Shown here one piece after another: positions 29,337 to 36,559 of a DNA stretch of 36,559 nt. Every line of letters begins with the position of its first letter. Positions within the stretch are counted from its first letter, which is position 1. Origin of the DNA: Yoonia sp. (GTDB taxonomy: Bacteria > Pseudomonadota > Alphaproteobacteria > Rhodobacterales > Rhodobacteraceae); contig NZ_JANQTS010000102.1 in NCBI RefSeq assembly GCF_030731595.1, positions 1-36,559 on the forward strand, given 5' to 3'. A program made the position numbers and the translations under genes. Below the pieces are notes generated by a model, which was not told the origin of the DNA, made no database searches, and was given only the letters and a program-made list of their open reading frames with translations.

Positions 29337-31741
29337 CCGCGCATGGCCGCGCCGTCGGGGTCAAACAGCGGCGTCATGATCCGCTTGGCGTGGCGCAATT
29401 TGCCCATGATCTCGATCTCGGCGGTCAGGTCGTCAGTTGCCAAGGCACGCGGTACCAAGGCCATGGCAATCGACTTGCCCGCGTGATGGGAATAGCCACC
29501 CGAGGTGCAGAACCCTTGGACCGCGCCATCAATGAACACCGGTTCGTAAGCCACGACATCGGCATCATCCGCATCGACCTCGAAGGCAACCAGCGTGCGG
29601 GCAGGGGGATTGGCCCGCTCTGCCTCGGCCAGCGCCCGTCCGATGAAATCGGTGTTTTTCTTGAAGCTGATAAAGCGGTCCATGCCTGTTTCGGCGGCGG
29701 TATAATCGGGTGAAAATTCGCTCAGCCACGACCCGAAGAAGCGATCCAGACGCAGCGACATCATCGCCCGCATCCCGAAAGGCGTGATCCCCATAGGCTG
29801 GCCTGCATTCCACAGGGTCCACCACAACTGGCGCTGGTCCATCGGATCGCAGTAAATCTCGTAGCCCAGATCGCCGGTATAGCTCACGCGCTGCACGATG
29901 CAGGCAACCTGGCCGATGGTCATGCGCCGCACGTCCATAAACTTGATGCCTGCCACATCATCGCGGGTGCAGGCGGCCAGCAGATCACGTGCTTTTGGTC
30001 CTGCAATCTGGAATCCTGTGCGCTTGTCCGAGATGTTTTCGACCCGCGCATCCGCAACCTCATTGGCCAGGAACCAGCGGTGGTGGATCTCCTGCGCGCC
30101 ATAGCTGGCGGTCAGTTGGAATTCCTCCTCTGACAGGCAAGAGACGGTGAAATCGCCCCAAAGCCGCCCCTTGGGTGACAGCATCGGCGTCAGCGACATG
30201 CGACCGGGCTGCGGAATGCGCCCTGCCATGATCCGGTCAAGCCATGCGCGCGCGCCGTGGCCTGTCACGCTGAACTTGCCGAAATTCTGCACTTCGTTGA
30301 TGCCGACGCCCGCGCGCACGGCCTTGACCTCGCGCGCTGTGGCGGCAAAGGCATCAGAGCGGCGGAAGGTGGGGGTCTCGTAGGCCGGTTCATCGCCTTG
30401 GGCGAAATAATTGGGGACTTCGAGCCCGAACTGATGGCCCCAGACAGCGCCCAGATCGGTAAAGATATCATACATCGGCGTCGTCCGGTGCGGACGCGCG
30501 GCAGGCAGTTCCTCGTTCGGATAGCTGACCGAGAAACGGTTTTGATAGTTTTCGATCACCTTGGGCCGCGTGTAGCCCGGTGTGATCCACTTGCCGAAAC
30601 GCCCCACGTCCATCGCGGTCACATCACGTTCGCACTCACCTGTGGTCATCCATTGCGCCAGCATCAGACCGACACCGCCGCCCTGACTGAACCCTGCCAT
30701 CACGCCGCAAGCGGACCAGTAATTGCGCAAGCCCGGCACAGGGCCGACCAGCGGGTTACCGTCAGGGGCAAAGGTAAAGGGGCCGTGGATCACGGATTTG
30801 ACGCCCGCACGTTCCAGCACCGGAAAGCGCTTGTAGGCAAAGGCAATGGAATCCTCGATCTTGTCCAGATTATCGGGCAGCAGTTCATGGCCAAAATCCC
30901 AAGGCGTGCCATCCACCGCCCAAGGCTTGCAGGGCTGTTCGTAAAACCCGATGCACAGCCCGCGCCCTTCCTGGCGCAAATAGCTTTCGCCGGCAGGGTC
31001 CATCACATGAGGATGCTCTGCGTCGCGTTCATAGATTTCGGGCAGATCGTCGGTGACGATATACTGGTGTTCCATCGGGTGCAGCGGCACATAAGACCCC
31101 GCCATCGCCGCCACTTCACGCGCCCAAAGGCCACCGGCATTGACCACATGCTCGGCATGGATCGTGCCTTTGTCGGTGACCACATCCCATGTGCCGTCAG
31201 GGCGCTGGTTGGTTTCGATCACCTTGGTGTGCAGTTCAATCGTGGCCCCGCCCATGCGCGCGGCCTTGGCATAGGCGTGGGTCGTGCCTGAAGGGTCCAG
31301 ATGCCCGTCAAGCGGGTCATAAAGCCCGCCGATGATCCCGTCGAGGTTTGTGATGGGTGCGATCTTGGCGATCTCTTCGGGGCCCACGATCTCTGTCTCC
31401 AGCCCCATATAGCGGTGCTTGGCCCGTTCCGCGACCAGCATGTCAAAGCGGTCCTGGTTATCGGCCAAGGTGACGCCGCCTACGTGGTGCAAACCGCAGG
31501 ACATCCCTGTAATGGCCTCTAACTCGCGGTAAAGCTTGATGGTATAGCCTTGCAGGGCGGCCATATTGGTATCACCGTTCAGCGTGTGAAAACCGCCCGC
31601 CGCGTGCCATGTGGAGCCTGAAGTGAGTTCGGAACGCTCTAACAACATGATATCGGACCAGCCCAGTTTGGTCAGGTGATAGAGAACCGAGCAGCCAACA
31701 ACGCCGCCCCCGATAATCACTGCTCTTGTCGTCGTTTTCAT
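29333..31741 (-). CDS. FAD-dependent dehydrogenase fused to GcvT domain (dimethylglycine/sarcosine dehydrogenase type)
   Basis: An 802-residue enzyme with an N-terminal DAO-type FAD domain (1 to about 370) and C-terminal folate-binding GcvT domains (about 430-800). The nucleotide-binding motif VIIGGGVVGCSVLYHL is at residues 8-23. TSGSTWHAAGG contains His46, where the family binds FAD covalently. Domain order and length match dimethylglycine and sarcosine dehydrogenases, which move a methyl group to tetrahydrofolate. FGMRAMMSLRLDRFFGSW in the C-terminal part fits the GcvT-like domain. AGGAG stands before the ATG. It is divergent from a paralog at 31889 and coupled to a MobA-like gene. The exact substrate is uncertain. 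Confidence 0.88.
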   Translation of the reverse strand: MKTTTRAVIIGGGVVGCSVLYHLTKLGWSDIMLLERSELTSGSTWHAAGGFHTLNGDTNMAALQGYTIKLYRELEAITGMSCGLHHVGGVTLADNQDRFDMLVAERAKHRYMGLETEIVGPEEIAKIAPITNLDGIIGGLYDPLDGHLDPSGTTHAYAKAARMGGATIELHTKVIETNQRPDGTWDVVTDKGTIHAEHVVNAGGLWAREVAAMAGSYVPLHPMEHQYIVTDDLPEIYERDAEHPHVMDPAGESYLRQEGRGLCIGFYEQPCKPWAVDGTPWDFGHELLPDNLDKIEDSIAFAYKRFPVLERAGVKSVIHGPFTFAPDGNPLVGPVPGLRNYWSACGVMAGFSQGGGVGLMLAQWMTTGECERDVTAMDVGRFGKWITPGYTRPKVIENYQNRFSVSYPNEELPAARPHRTTPMYDIFTDLGAVWGHQFGLEVPNYFAQGDEPAYETPTFRRSDAFAATAREVKAVRAGVGINEVQNFGKFSVTGHGARAWLDRIMAGRIPQPGRMSLTPMLSPKGRLWGDFTVSCLSEEEFQLTASYGAQEIHHRWFLANEVADARVENISDKRTGFQIAGPKARDLLAACTRDDVAGIKFMDVRRMTIGQVACIVQRVSYTGDLGYEIYCDPMDQRQLWWTLWNAGQPMGITPFGMRAMMSLRLDRFFGSWLSEFSPDYTAAETGMDRFISFKKNTDFIGRALAEAERANPPARTLVAFEVDADDADVVAYEPVFIDGAVQGFCTSGGYSHHAGKSIAMALVPRALATDDLTAEIEIMGKLRHAKRIMTPLFDPDGAAMRG

Positions 31742-31805
31742 CTCTTGGCGCTCCTGCTGTTTGCGGCAGTATGCATCTGAAAAAAATCTGCGGGTGATCC
31801 TGTAA

Positions 31806-31822
31806 GCGACATCTTGTGTCGC
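31806..31822. promoter_or_regulatory. Inverted repeat between the divergent dehydrogenase genes
   Basis: Arms GCGACA (31806-31811) and TGTCGC (31817-31822) are perfect around TCTTG. It lies in the 147-base divergent region and may bind a regulator that controls both genes. Confidence 0.4.
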
Positions 31823-31833
31823 AGCGATGCTAT

Positions 31834-31869
31834 CCTTGTTTTGTCACAATGAAGACGGTGACAGCAAGG
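31834..31869. promoter_or_regulatory. Nested dyad in the leader of the second dehydrogenase gene
   Basis: CCTTG (31834-31838) and TGTCAC (31842-31847) are mirrored by GTGACA (31858-31863) and CAAGG (31865-31869). The inner arms are perfect, 10 bases apart. It lies 19-54 bases before the ATG at 31889, in the position of an operator or leader hairpin. Confidence 0.45.
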
Positions 31870-31888
31870 TCAACGGAAAGGTTTCCAA

Positions 31889-34300
31889 ATGCGCACCCAT
31901 GCCCAAGCAGTCGTTATCGGAGGCGGGGTGATCGGGTGTTCGATCCTCTATCACCTTGCCAAATTGGGCTGGAGCGATGTTGTTTTGCTGGAACGCTCGG
32001 AGTTGACAAGCGGATCAACTTGGCATGCGGCGGCCAATATTCACGGGCTGCACGATAGCACCAATATCAGCCGCATCCAGCACTATACGATGAACCTCTA
32101 TAACGCGCTGGAGGCCGAAACCGGCCAGTCCTGCGGCGTATTCCAGCCCGGATCGCTGTATCTGGCCCAAACCGAAGCGCGCGAGCATCAGTTGCGCCTG
32201 CAAGCGGCCAAGGCCAAGTTTTACGGCATGAATTTCCATGAAGTCAGCCGTGACGAGGCCGAACGCCTGCACCCGCTGGTGAACTTCGACGGGATTCGCT
32301 GCATCATGTATGAACCCGATGGCGGCAATGTGGACCCCTCGGGTGTCACGAACGCCTATGCGATCGGCGCCCGTCAGCGCGGCGCGGAAATTCACCGCTT
32401 TACGCCTGTCACAGCGACCCTGCCGCAACCGGATGGCACTTGGATCGTGGAAACGCCCAACGGGAATATCCACACCGAATGGGTGATCAACGCCGCCGGT
32501 CTTTGGGGGCGTGAAGTGGCGGCACTTGCAGGGATAACCTTGCCGCTTTTGCCCACAGAGCATCAGTATTTCGTCACCGAAACCATCCCCGAAATCGCCG
32601 CGATGGACCGCCGCTTGCCCTCGGTCGCGGATCGGGATGGCGAATATTACCTGCGCCAGGAGGGGCAGGGGTTGCTGGTGGGGGCCTACGAGAAAGACGT
32701 GCGGTTCTGGGCCGAGGAGGGCACGCCGCAAGGCTTTGGGCATGAACTCTTCGCCGATGATCTGGAACGGATCGAAGACAATATGATGCGCGCGATCGAC
32801 CGTGTGCCTGTTGTGGGCGAGGCCGGGATCAAACGGGTCATCAACGGCCCGATGATCTGGTCCCCCGACAGCAATGTGCTGTATGGCCCGCATCCGGAAC
32901 TGACCCATTATTTCTGCTGCAACGGGATCATTCCGGGGTTCAGCCAATCGGGCGGCATGGGCCTGATGGCCGCGCAATGGATCATCAATGGCGAAAGCGA
33001 CTATGATATGTTCGCCTGGGATGTGGCGCGTTTCGGAACATGGGCCGATGCCAAGTTCACAAAGGCGCGGGTCGGCGACCAATACGCCAAGCGCTTTTCC
33101 ATCCATTTCCCCAACGAGGAACGCGCGGCAGGACGACCCGTGCGCGTCCGCCCCGCGTACCAGATGCAAATGGACATGGGCGCTGTCTTTGGACTGAACT
33201 ACGGCTGGGAACATCCATTGTGGTTTGCAGATCAGCCGGGTGTGAAAGACACCAATGGCTTTACCCGCCAGAACTGGTTTGAACCCGTAGGCCGCGAGGC
33301 GCGGATGCTGCGCCAAACTGCTGGTATCATTGATATTTCCAACTTTGCCAAATACTTCGCCACAGGGCCGGGGGCCGCTGATTGGCTGAACGCTGTCTTT
33401 GCCAATACCATGCCCAAGGCGGTCGGGCGGTCCTGTCTGACCCCGCTCATTGGCGTGCGCGGCGGGATCGCGGGGGATTTCACGGTCACCCGTTTGGCCG
33501 AGGATGAATTCATGATCATCGGCGGCGGTATGTCCGAACGGTACCATTCGCGGTTCTGGAAAGAGGTGCCATTGCCCGCAGGGACCACCTTTGAAAGCCG
33601 GACGGATACGATGTGCGGCTTCAACGTCGCAGGGCCGCAATCGCGGGCGTTACTTGCGCGCTTAACCAATGCGGACCTGAGTTCCGAGGCATTCCCCTTT
33701 ATGCGCTCACAACGGATCACCGTCGCGGGTGTGGACGTGATCGCGCTGCGTGTGTCCTTCACCGGCGATCTGGGGTGGGAATTGCACTGCGATCAGGCCG
33801 ATCAACTGCGCCTTTATGCGGCACTTCTGGAGGCAGGGCGCGCGGTCGAGGCAGGCCCTGTGGGATCACGCGCGCTGATGTCGCTGCGGATCGAAAAGGG
33901 CTATGGCAGCTGGAGCCGCGAATATTCACCCGAATACTGGCCGCAAGAGGTGGGATTGGACCGGCTGATCAAACTGGACAAGGAATTTCTGAACAAAGCC
34001 AGTTACTTGAAGATCAAAGATAATGCGCCGCGCGAGATGCTGTCATTGATCGAAGTCCAAGAGGTGACCGATGCCGATGCCACAGGCGGCGAGCCGATTT
34101 TTCTGACCGATGGCACGCCAGTGGGGCGGGTTACGTCAGGCACCTATGGCTATTCTGTCGGAAAATCGCTGGCTTTGGGCTATCTCAAGCATGTCGCCCC
34201 CGGCACGCCGGTGGACGTCATGATCCTGGGCAAACCGCATCGTGGTGTGGTTCTGGCGGAGCCACCGTTTGACCCCGCCGGAACGAAACTGCGCGCTTAA
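31889..34300 (+). CDS. FAD-dependent dehydrogenase fused to GcvT domain, divergent paralog
   Basis: An 803-residue paralog of the protein at 29333-31741, with the same layout: VVIGGGVIGCSILYHL (residues 8-23) and TSGSTWHAAAN with His46, probably the covalent FAD link; GcvT-type domains start near residue 430. The first 46 residues are almost the same as those of its neighbour, but later the two drift apart (AANIHGLHDSTNISR here, AGGFHTLNGDTNMAA there), so they probably have different N-methyl substrates. The GGAAAGG before the ATG is a fair ribosome-binding site. The stop overlaps that of the SYLF gene by 4 bases on the other strand. Confidence 0.88.
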   Translation: MRTHAQAVVIGGGVIGCSILYHLAKLGWSDVVLLERSELTSGSTWHAAANIHGLHDSTNISRIQHYTMNLYNALEAETGQSCGVFQPGSLYLAQTEAREHQLRLQAAKAKFYGMNFHEVSRDEAERLHPLVNFDGIRCIMYEPDGGNVDPSGVTNAYAIGARQRGAEIHRFTPVTATLPQPDGTWIVETPNGNIHTEWVINAAGLWGREVAALAGITLPLLPTEHQYFVTETIPEIAAMDRRLPSVADRDGEYYLRQEGQGLLVGAYEKDVRFWAEEGTPQGFGHELFADDLERIEDNMMRAIDRVPVVGEAGIKRVINGPMIWSPDSNVLYGPHPELTHYFCCNGIIPGFSQSGGMGLMAAQWIINGESDYDMFAWDVARFGTWADAKFTKARVGDQYAKRFSIHFPNEERAAGRPVRVRPAYQMQMDMGAVFGLNYGWEHPLWFADQPGVKDTNGFTRQNWFEPVGREARMLRQTAGIIDISNFAKYFATGPGAADWLNAVFANTMPKAVGRSCLTPLIGVRGGIAGDFTVTRLAEDEFMIIGGGMSERYHSRFWKEVPLPAGTTFESRTDTMCGFNVAGPQSRALLARLTNADLSSEAFPFMRSQRITVAGVDVIALRVSFTGDLGWELHCDQADQLRLYAALLEAGRAVEAGPVGSRALMSLRIEKGYGSWSREYSPEYWPQEVGLDRLIKLDKEFLNKASYLKIKDNAPREMLSLIEVQEVTDADATGGEPIFLTDGTPVGRVTSGTYGYSVGKSLALGYLKHVAPGTPVDVMILGKPHRGVVLAEPPFDPAGTKLRA

Positions 34301-34854
34301 GGAATGATGCGGGTGTATTTGGAGCCTTCGAGCGTCGCGCCAAGGCGTAGCCCTGTCTGACCAAAGATCACCGCGATGACAGGCGAGAGCGATGTCGTCG
34401 TCTCGGCCCGCAACATCTCGCTCTGGTCGCTGATGGCGTATTCGATATCTGCGCCTGCCGCCCAACCGGGAGACTGGCGGAATTCCAAAAGCGACTCTGG
34501 CGTCATGAAAAACAGCACATGGCTGAACTGCTGCGCACCGATTTGCAGGCCAGCACTGCCCGAGGCCGTCGAGTAATAATCCACTGTCGAAGGACCAACA
34601 CGCAAGGCCCCCCGCCCGTAAGAGCCGCCAAGGCCCAAGCCGACCTCTGTGACCAAGGGCATGACCAACATGCCGGCCGCACGTGACGCCAGATCCTGCG
34701 TCCCGGGATACTGGGCAAACATACCGTTCAACGTACTATCGACCCGCGCGTCAATTGTCGCGGCACCGCCGCCGCCAATACCGTTTCCGCATGCCGCCAA
34801 GGTCGTGGCTGCCAAAGTACCAAGCGCAAAGCTGCGCCGAGAGAGAATATTCAT
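34297..34854 (-). CDS. SYLF-domain (YSC84-like) lipoprotein
   Basis: A 185-residue exported protein. The start SRRSFALGTLAATTLAAC is a twin-arginine signal ending in a lipobox, with Cys22 as the lipid-modified residue, so a Tat-exported lipoprotein is likely. The mature part is a SYLF domain, a lipid-binding fold: GMLVMPLVTEVGLGLGGSYG, ALRVGPSTVDYYSTASGSAG, LQIGAQQFSHVLFFMTPESL and the closing LEGSKYTRIIP. The ATG at 34854 with AGGCGG upstream fits the signal. The role of bacterial SYLF proteins is not well known. It converges on the dehydrogenase gene with a 4-base overlap. Confidence 0.87.
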   Translation of the reverse strand: MNILSRRSFALGTLAATTLAACGNGIGGGGAATIDARVDSTLNGMFAQYPGTQDLASRAAGMLVMPLVTEVGLGLGGSYGRGALRVGPSTVDYYSTASGSAGLQIGAQQFSHVLFFMTPESLLEFRQSPGWAAGADIEYAISDQSEMLRAETTTSLSPVIAVIFGQTGLRLGATLEGSKYTRIIP

Positions 34855-35090
34855 GATGTATCCGCCTATATGCCTGAGTGAAGGCGTTTTCCGCCTCTTA
34901 TAACAAAGAGTATAGGTGAGGGATCCCGCTGTGTCACGCGGCAAGGTAATAGGCGGGGGATGTCTGCTTGGAGCCCAAAGTGTTGAACTCAAAGAGGAGA
35001 GCGGACGTTCGCTTCTGGAACAGTGCTCATAACATCCGCAGATGAAACCGGTTGTTTATAACGGCGCGGAATTCTCACATTTGCGCTGTG

Positions 35091-35756
35091 TTATCTGGCC
35101 TTAGGTGCCTTATCGGCTTTTATAATATCTTGTGGGTTCCGATTGGCAGTAACCGCGTCAAAGTAGAAATTGAGCATCGCCTCAAGAGAAGTTGGATTCT
35201 TGTGAAGGCGGCTACGCAGGGCAGCTCCTTCCCAGCAATCGACCAGCAGGTTTGCCATTTCTTGCACATTGCTATCGCAAGGGATTTCGCCCTGCTTTCG
35301 TGCTTCTTCAAGGCAACCAGCGACGCGTTCGGCAATTGCAGCAAAACACTCTGCGATCTTTGCTCGGAAAAGGACGCTGACCCCTGACAGTTCCTGACCA
35401 AGGCCACCCAGAAGACAACCCATGTAGCCTTCTTCGCGGTAAGAAATCTGTATCATTTCGAAAAAGTCTCGCACACGGGTCAACGGTGGCCGTTTCGGAT
35501 CCAGCAGGCTTGCATCAAGCCCCGCGTGGACTTGCGTCATATAGGTATCAACAACTTGTAGCGCAAAGTCCTCCTTGTCTTTGAAATGATGATAAAATGA
35601 TCCTTTTGGAACCCGCGTTTCCGCAAGCAGTGCCTGGATGCCCAGATCGTTATAGCCATGCTTGAGAAGCATCCGTAGTCCAGCGTCGATCAACCTTTGC
35701 TTGGTTGTATGAATGGACGCAACAGCTGCTGCGTCCTGCGTTTTTTTAATACTCAT
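35091..35756 (-). CDS. NemR-like TetR-family regulator
   Basis: A 221-residue TetR-family repressor. The recognition region VPKGSFYHHFKDKEDFALQV (about residues 49-68) is close to that of E. coli NemR. A cysteine at 114 in YMGCLLGGLGQEL lies where NemR has Cys106, which senses reactive electrophiles and chlorine species. The C-terminal part (about 95-200) is helical. It follows the cupin gene by 50 bases on the same strand, and upstream of the cupin lies a perfect palindrome with the TAGACC-N4-GGTCTA form that I recall for the NemR box. It therefore probably represses its own operon and is released by an electrophile. Other TetR regulators of this kind respond to acrylate or aldehydes. Confidence 0.88.
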   Translation of the reverse strand: MSIKKTQDAAAVASIHTTKQRLIDAGLRMLLKHGYNDLGIQALLAETRVPKGSFYHHFKDKEDFALQVVDTYMTQVHAGLDASLLDPKRPPLTRVRDFFEMIQISYREEGYMGCLLGGLGQELSGVSVLFRAKIAECFAAIAERVAGCLEEARKQGEIPCDSNVQEMANLLVDCWEGAALRSRLHKNPTSLEAMLNFYFDAVTANRNPQDIIKADKAPKAR

Positions 35757-35806
35757 ATGTCTTTCTGTCGTTGATCAATCGCTGGGCAGAACGCTAGAGG
35801 GTGGGG

Positions 35807-36193
35807 CTAGCCTTGCGTCATTTCAATCATATGATCGATCACTTGGCTATGTTCGTGTTGCGGACTGAACATGATAATCTCAGCATCGGCATCGACTTTC
35901 ACGTTGTGACCCGGTGGCCAATAGAAAAGATCATTGGCGCTGACGGTCTCTTCAGTACCTGCGGCATCGGTCGTTGTTAGTTGCCCCTCTAGGACATAGC
36001 CCCAGTGCGGCGATTGGCAGAGGTTGCCCTCTAATCCTTGAAATAGCGGTGTGGTGTCGACGCCAGCAGACAAAGTGAAATACTCCCCACTAATCTTACC
36101 GAGCCCGGTAGCATCTCCGAAATCCTTATGTTGACGGATAACGGCTCCTGGAATTTGCATCTTGATATCAACATTTTCTTTGGAAACTCGCAT
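35807..36193 (-). CDS. Cupin-domain protein
   Basis: A 128-residue single-domain cupin. The core pattern is SPHWGYVLEGQLTTTDAAGT (His63, Glu69) followed by ANDLFYWPPGHNVKV with His96. The first motif has only one histidine where many cupins have two, so metal binding may be altered. It starts with GGGAGG 7 bases before the ATG at 36193. It is the first gene of a two-gene unit with the NemR-like regulator and lies under the palindromic promoter. The function is unknown; a detoxification or sensing role for small organic compounds is possible. Confidence 0.83.
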   Translation of the reverse strand: MRVSKENVDIKMQIPGAVIRQHKDFGDATGLGKISGEYFTLSAGVDTTPLFQGLEGNLCQSPHWGYVLEGQLTTTDAAGTEETVSANDLFYWPPGHNVKVDADAEIIMFSPQHEHSQVIDHMIEMTQG

Positions 36194-36214
36194 GACATGT
36201 CCTCCCTTGGTTTT

Positions 36215-36242
36215 GCTATATTAGACCGATCGGTCTATTCAA
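36215..36242 (-). promoter_or_regulatory. Promoter with perfect 16-bp TetR-type operator
   Basis: On the minus strand a -35-like TTGAAT (36242-36237) and a -10-like TATAGC (36220-36215) are 16 bases apart. TAGACCGATCGGTCTA (36222-36237), a perfect palindrome of TAGACC-N4-GGTCTA form, fills the spacer. It lies 22 bases or more before the cupin ATG and suits direct repression by the NemR-like protein. Confidence 0.75.
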
Positions 36243-36249
36243 CGCTACT

Positions 36250-36559
36250 CCTCTACCCCCAAAAAAGTCAATGGTGCAGTCGGTTGGCTCAGAAAACGGC
36301 CACTACTGAATGCCAGCATTGTCCCAAATAGCTGCCCCTGAATTCCCCGAAATGCCATGCTGGCCATCGATGTACACTTTGGGAAGGCGGCACTGCTGCG
36401 GATCTTTGAACAGTCAACGACTGCTTGGGGGGGGCGGTAGCAGACTTTGGAGTGGGAGTGTCCGACGTCCCTTTCGTCCCGCAGAGCGGACCTTGGCCGC
36501 GCCCCAAATCAACCGTTCAAAATCTTCGCTGCTTCTGGTGCGAAATACGTCAAAATCCC
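36250..36559. other. Terminal region without recognised genes
   Basis: I can support no gene here. An open frame on the minus strand (36289-36507) is low-complexity in part, lacks a ribosome-binding site and resembles no family. A run of eight G (36426-36433) and the segment GCAGAGCGGACCTTGG, similar in type to GAGAGCGGACGTTCGC near 35000, suggest ordinary non-coding sequence. Confidence 0.4.

Noticed and set aside
32015-33640. A 541-codon open frame on the minus strand inside the second dehydrogenase gene
   Set aside because: It mirrors the real gene in high-GC DNA; its product shows no family motif and the plus-strand protein is fully convincing.

Overview
The window is a stretch of alphaproteobacterial chromosome, most likely from the Rhodobacterales (Roseobacter group). 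Pointers are the rplM-rpsI pair, sciP next to ctrA, a TrmFO-type tRNA methylase, a Usg protein, a Hint-domain protein, large FAD/GcvT fusion dehydrogenases, and two GTTC-N7-GTTC motifs, the alphaproteobacterial LexA box. It is mostly ordinary, tightly packed chromosome with many 4-bp start/stop overlaps. I see no insertion sequence, integrase, phage gene or CRISPR array.

Layout. 1-1080: ribosomal proteins L13 and S9 and their terminator. 1092-5944 (minus strand): a run made of a conserved P-loop ATPase, metA, a membrane-anchored alpha/beta hydrolase, a class-2 polyphosphate kinase, a TetR regulator and a PagL-like lipid A deacylase. 6094-8199: a small rhodanese, a Tat-exported YHS protein and mnmA. 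8330-9413: the cell-cycle pair sciP and ctrA, with a candidate CtrA site and a striking palindrome before ctrA. 9548-13782: ligA and recG, overlapping by 4 bp. 13800-14184: a compact unit made of two LexA boxes, a 40-residue single-pass membrane protein and a strong terminator. 14183-17369: an IscU-like protein, hisI, gluQ and trmFO. 17454-19235: two related beta-barrel-like exported proteins. 19318-22053: gyrA.

22250-24991: usg, then ornithine cyclodeaminase and arginase in an operon, with an Lrp-type regulator facing away from them across a region with two similar palindromes; this is an arginine-to-proline catabolic unit. 24948-26983: DsbB-like and DedA/YqaA-like membrane proteins and a zinc metallopeptidase. 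27040-27125: tRNA-Leu(CAA). 27497-28756: a Hint-domain protein. 28746-34300: a MobA-like nucleotidyltransferase and two divergent 802- and 803-residue FAD/GcvT dehydrogenases, probably for N-methylated amines such as dimethylglycine or sarcosine. 34297-34854: a SYLF lipoprotein. 35091-36242: a NemR-like TetR regulator and a cupin, read from a promoter whose spacer is a perfect 16-bp palindrome. The last 300 bases hold nothing I can identify.

The best candidates for something undescribed are the LexA-box small membrane protein at 13885-14007, which in size, topology and promoter resembles SOS-induced division inhibitors or toxins, and the NemR-like regulator and cupin with a recognisable operator. 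Functions are assigned from protein motifs read by eye; no database search was run.
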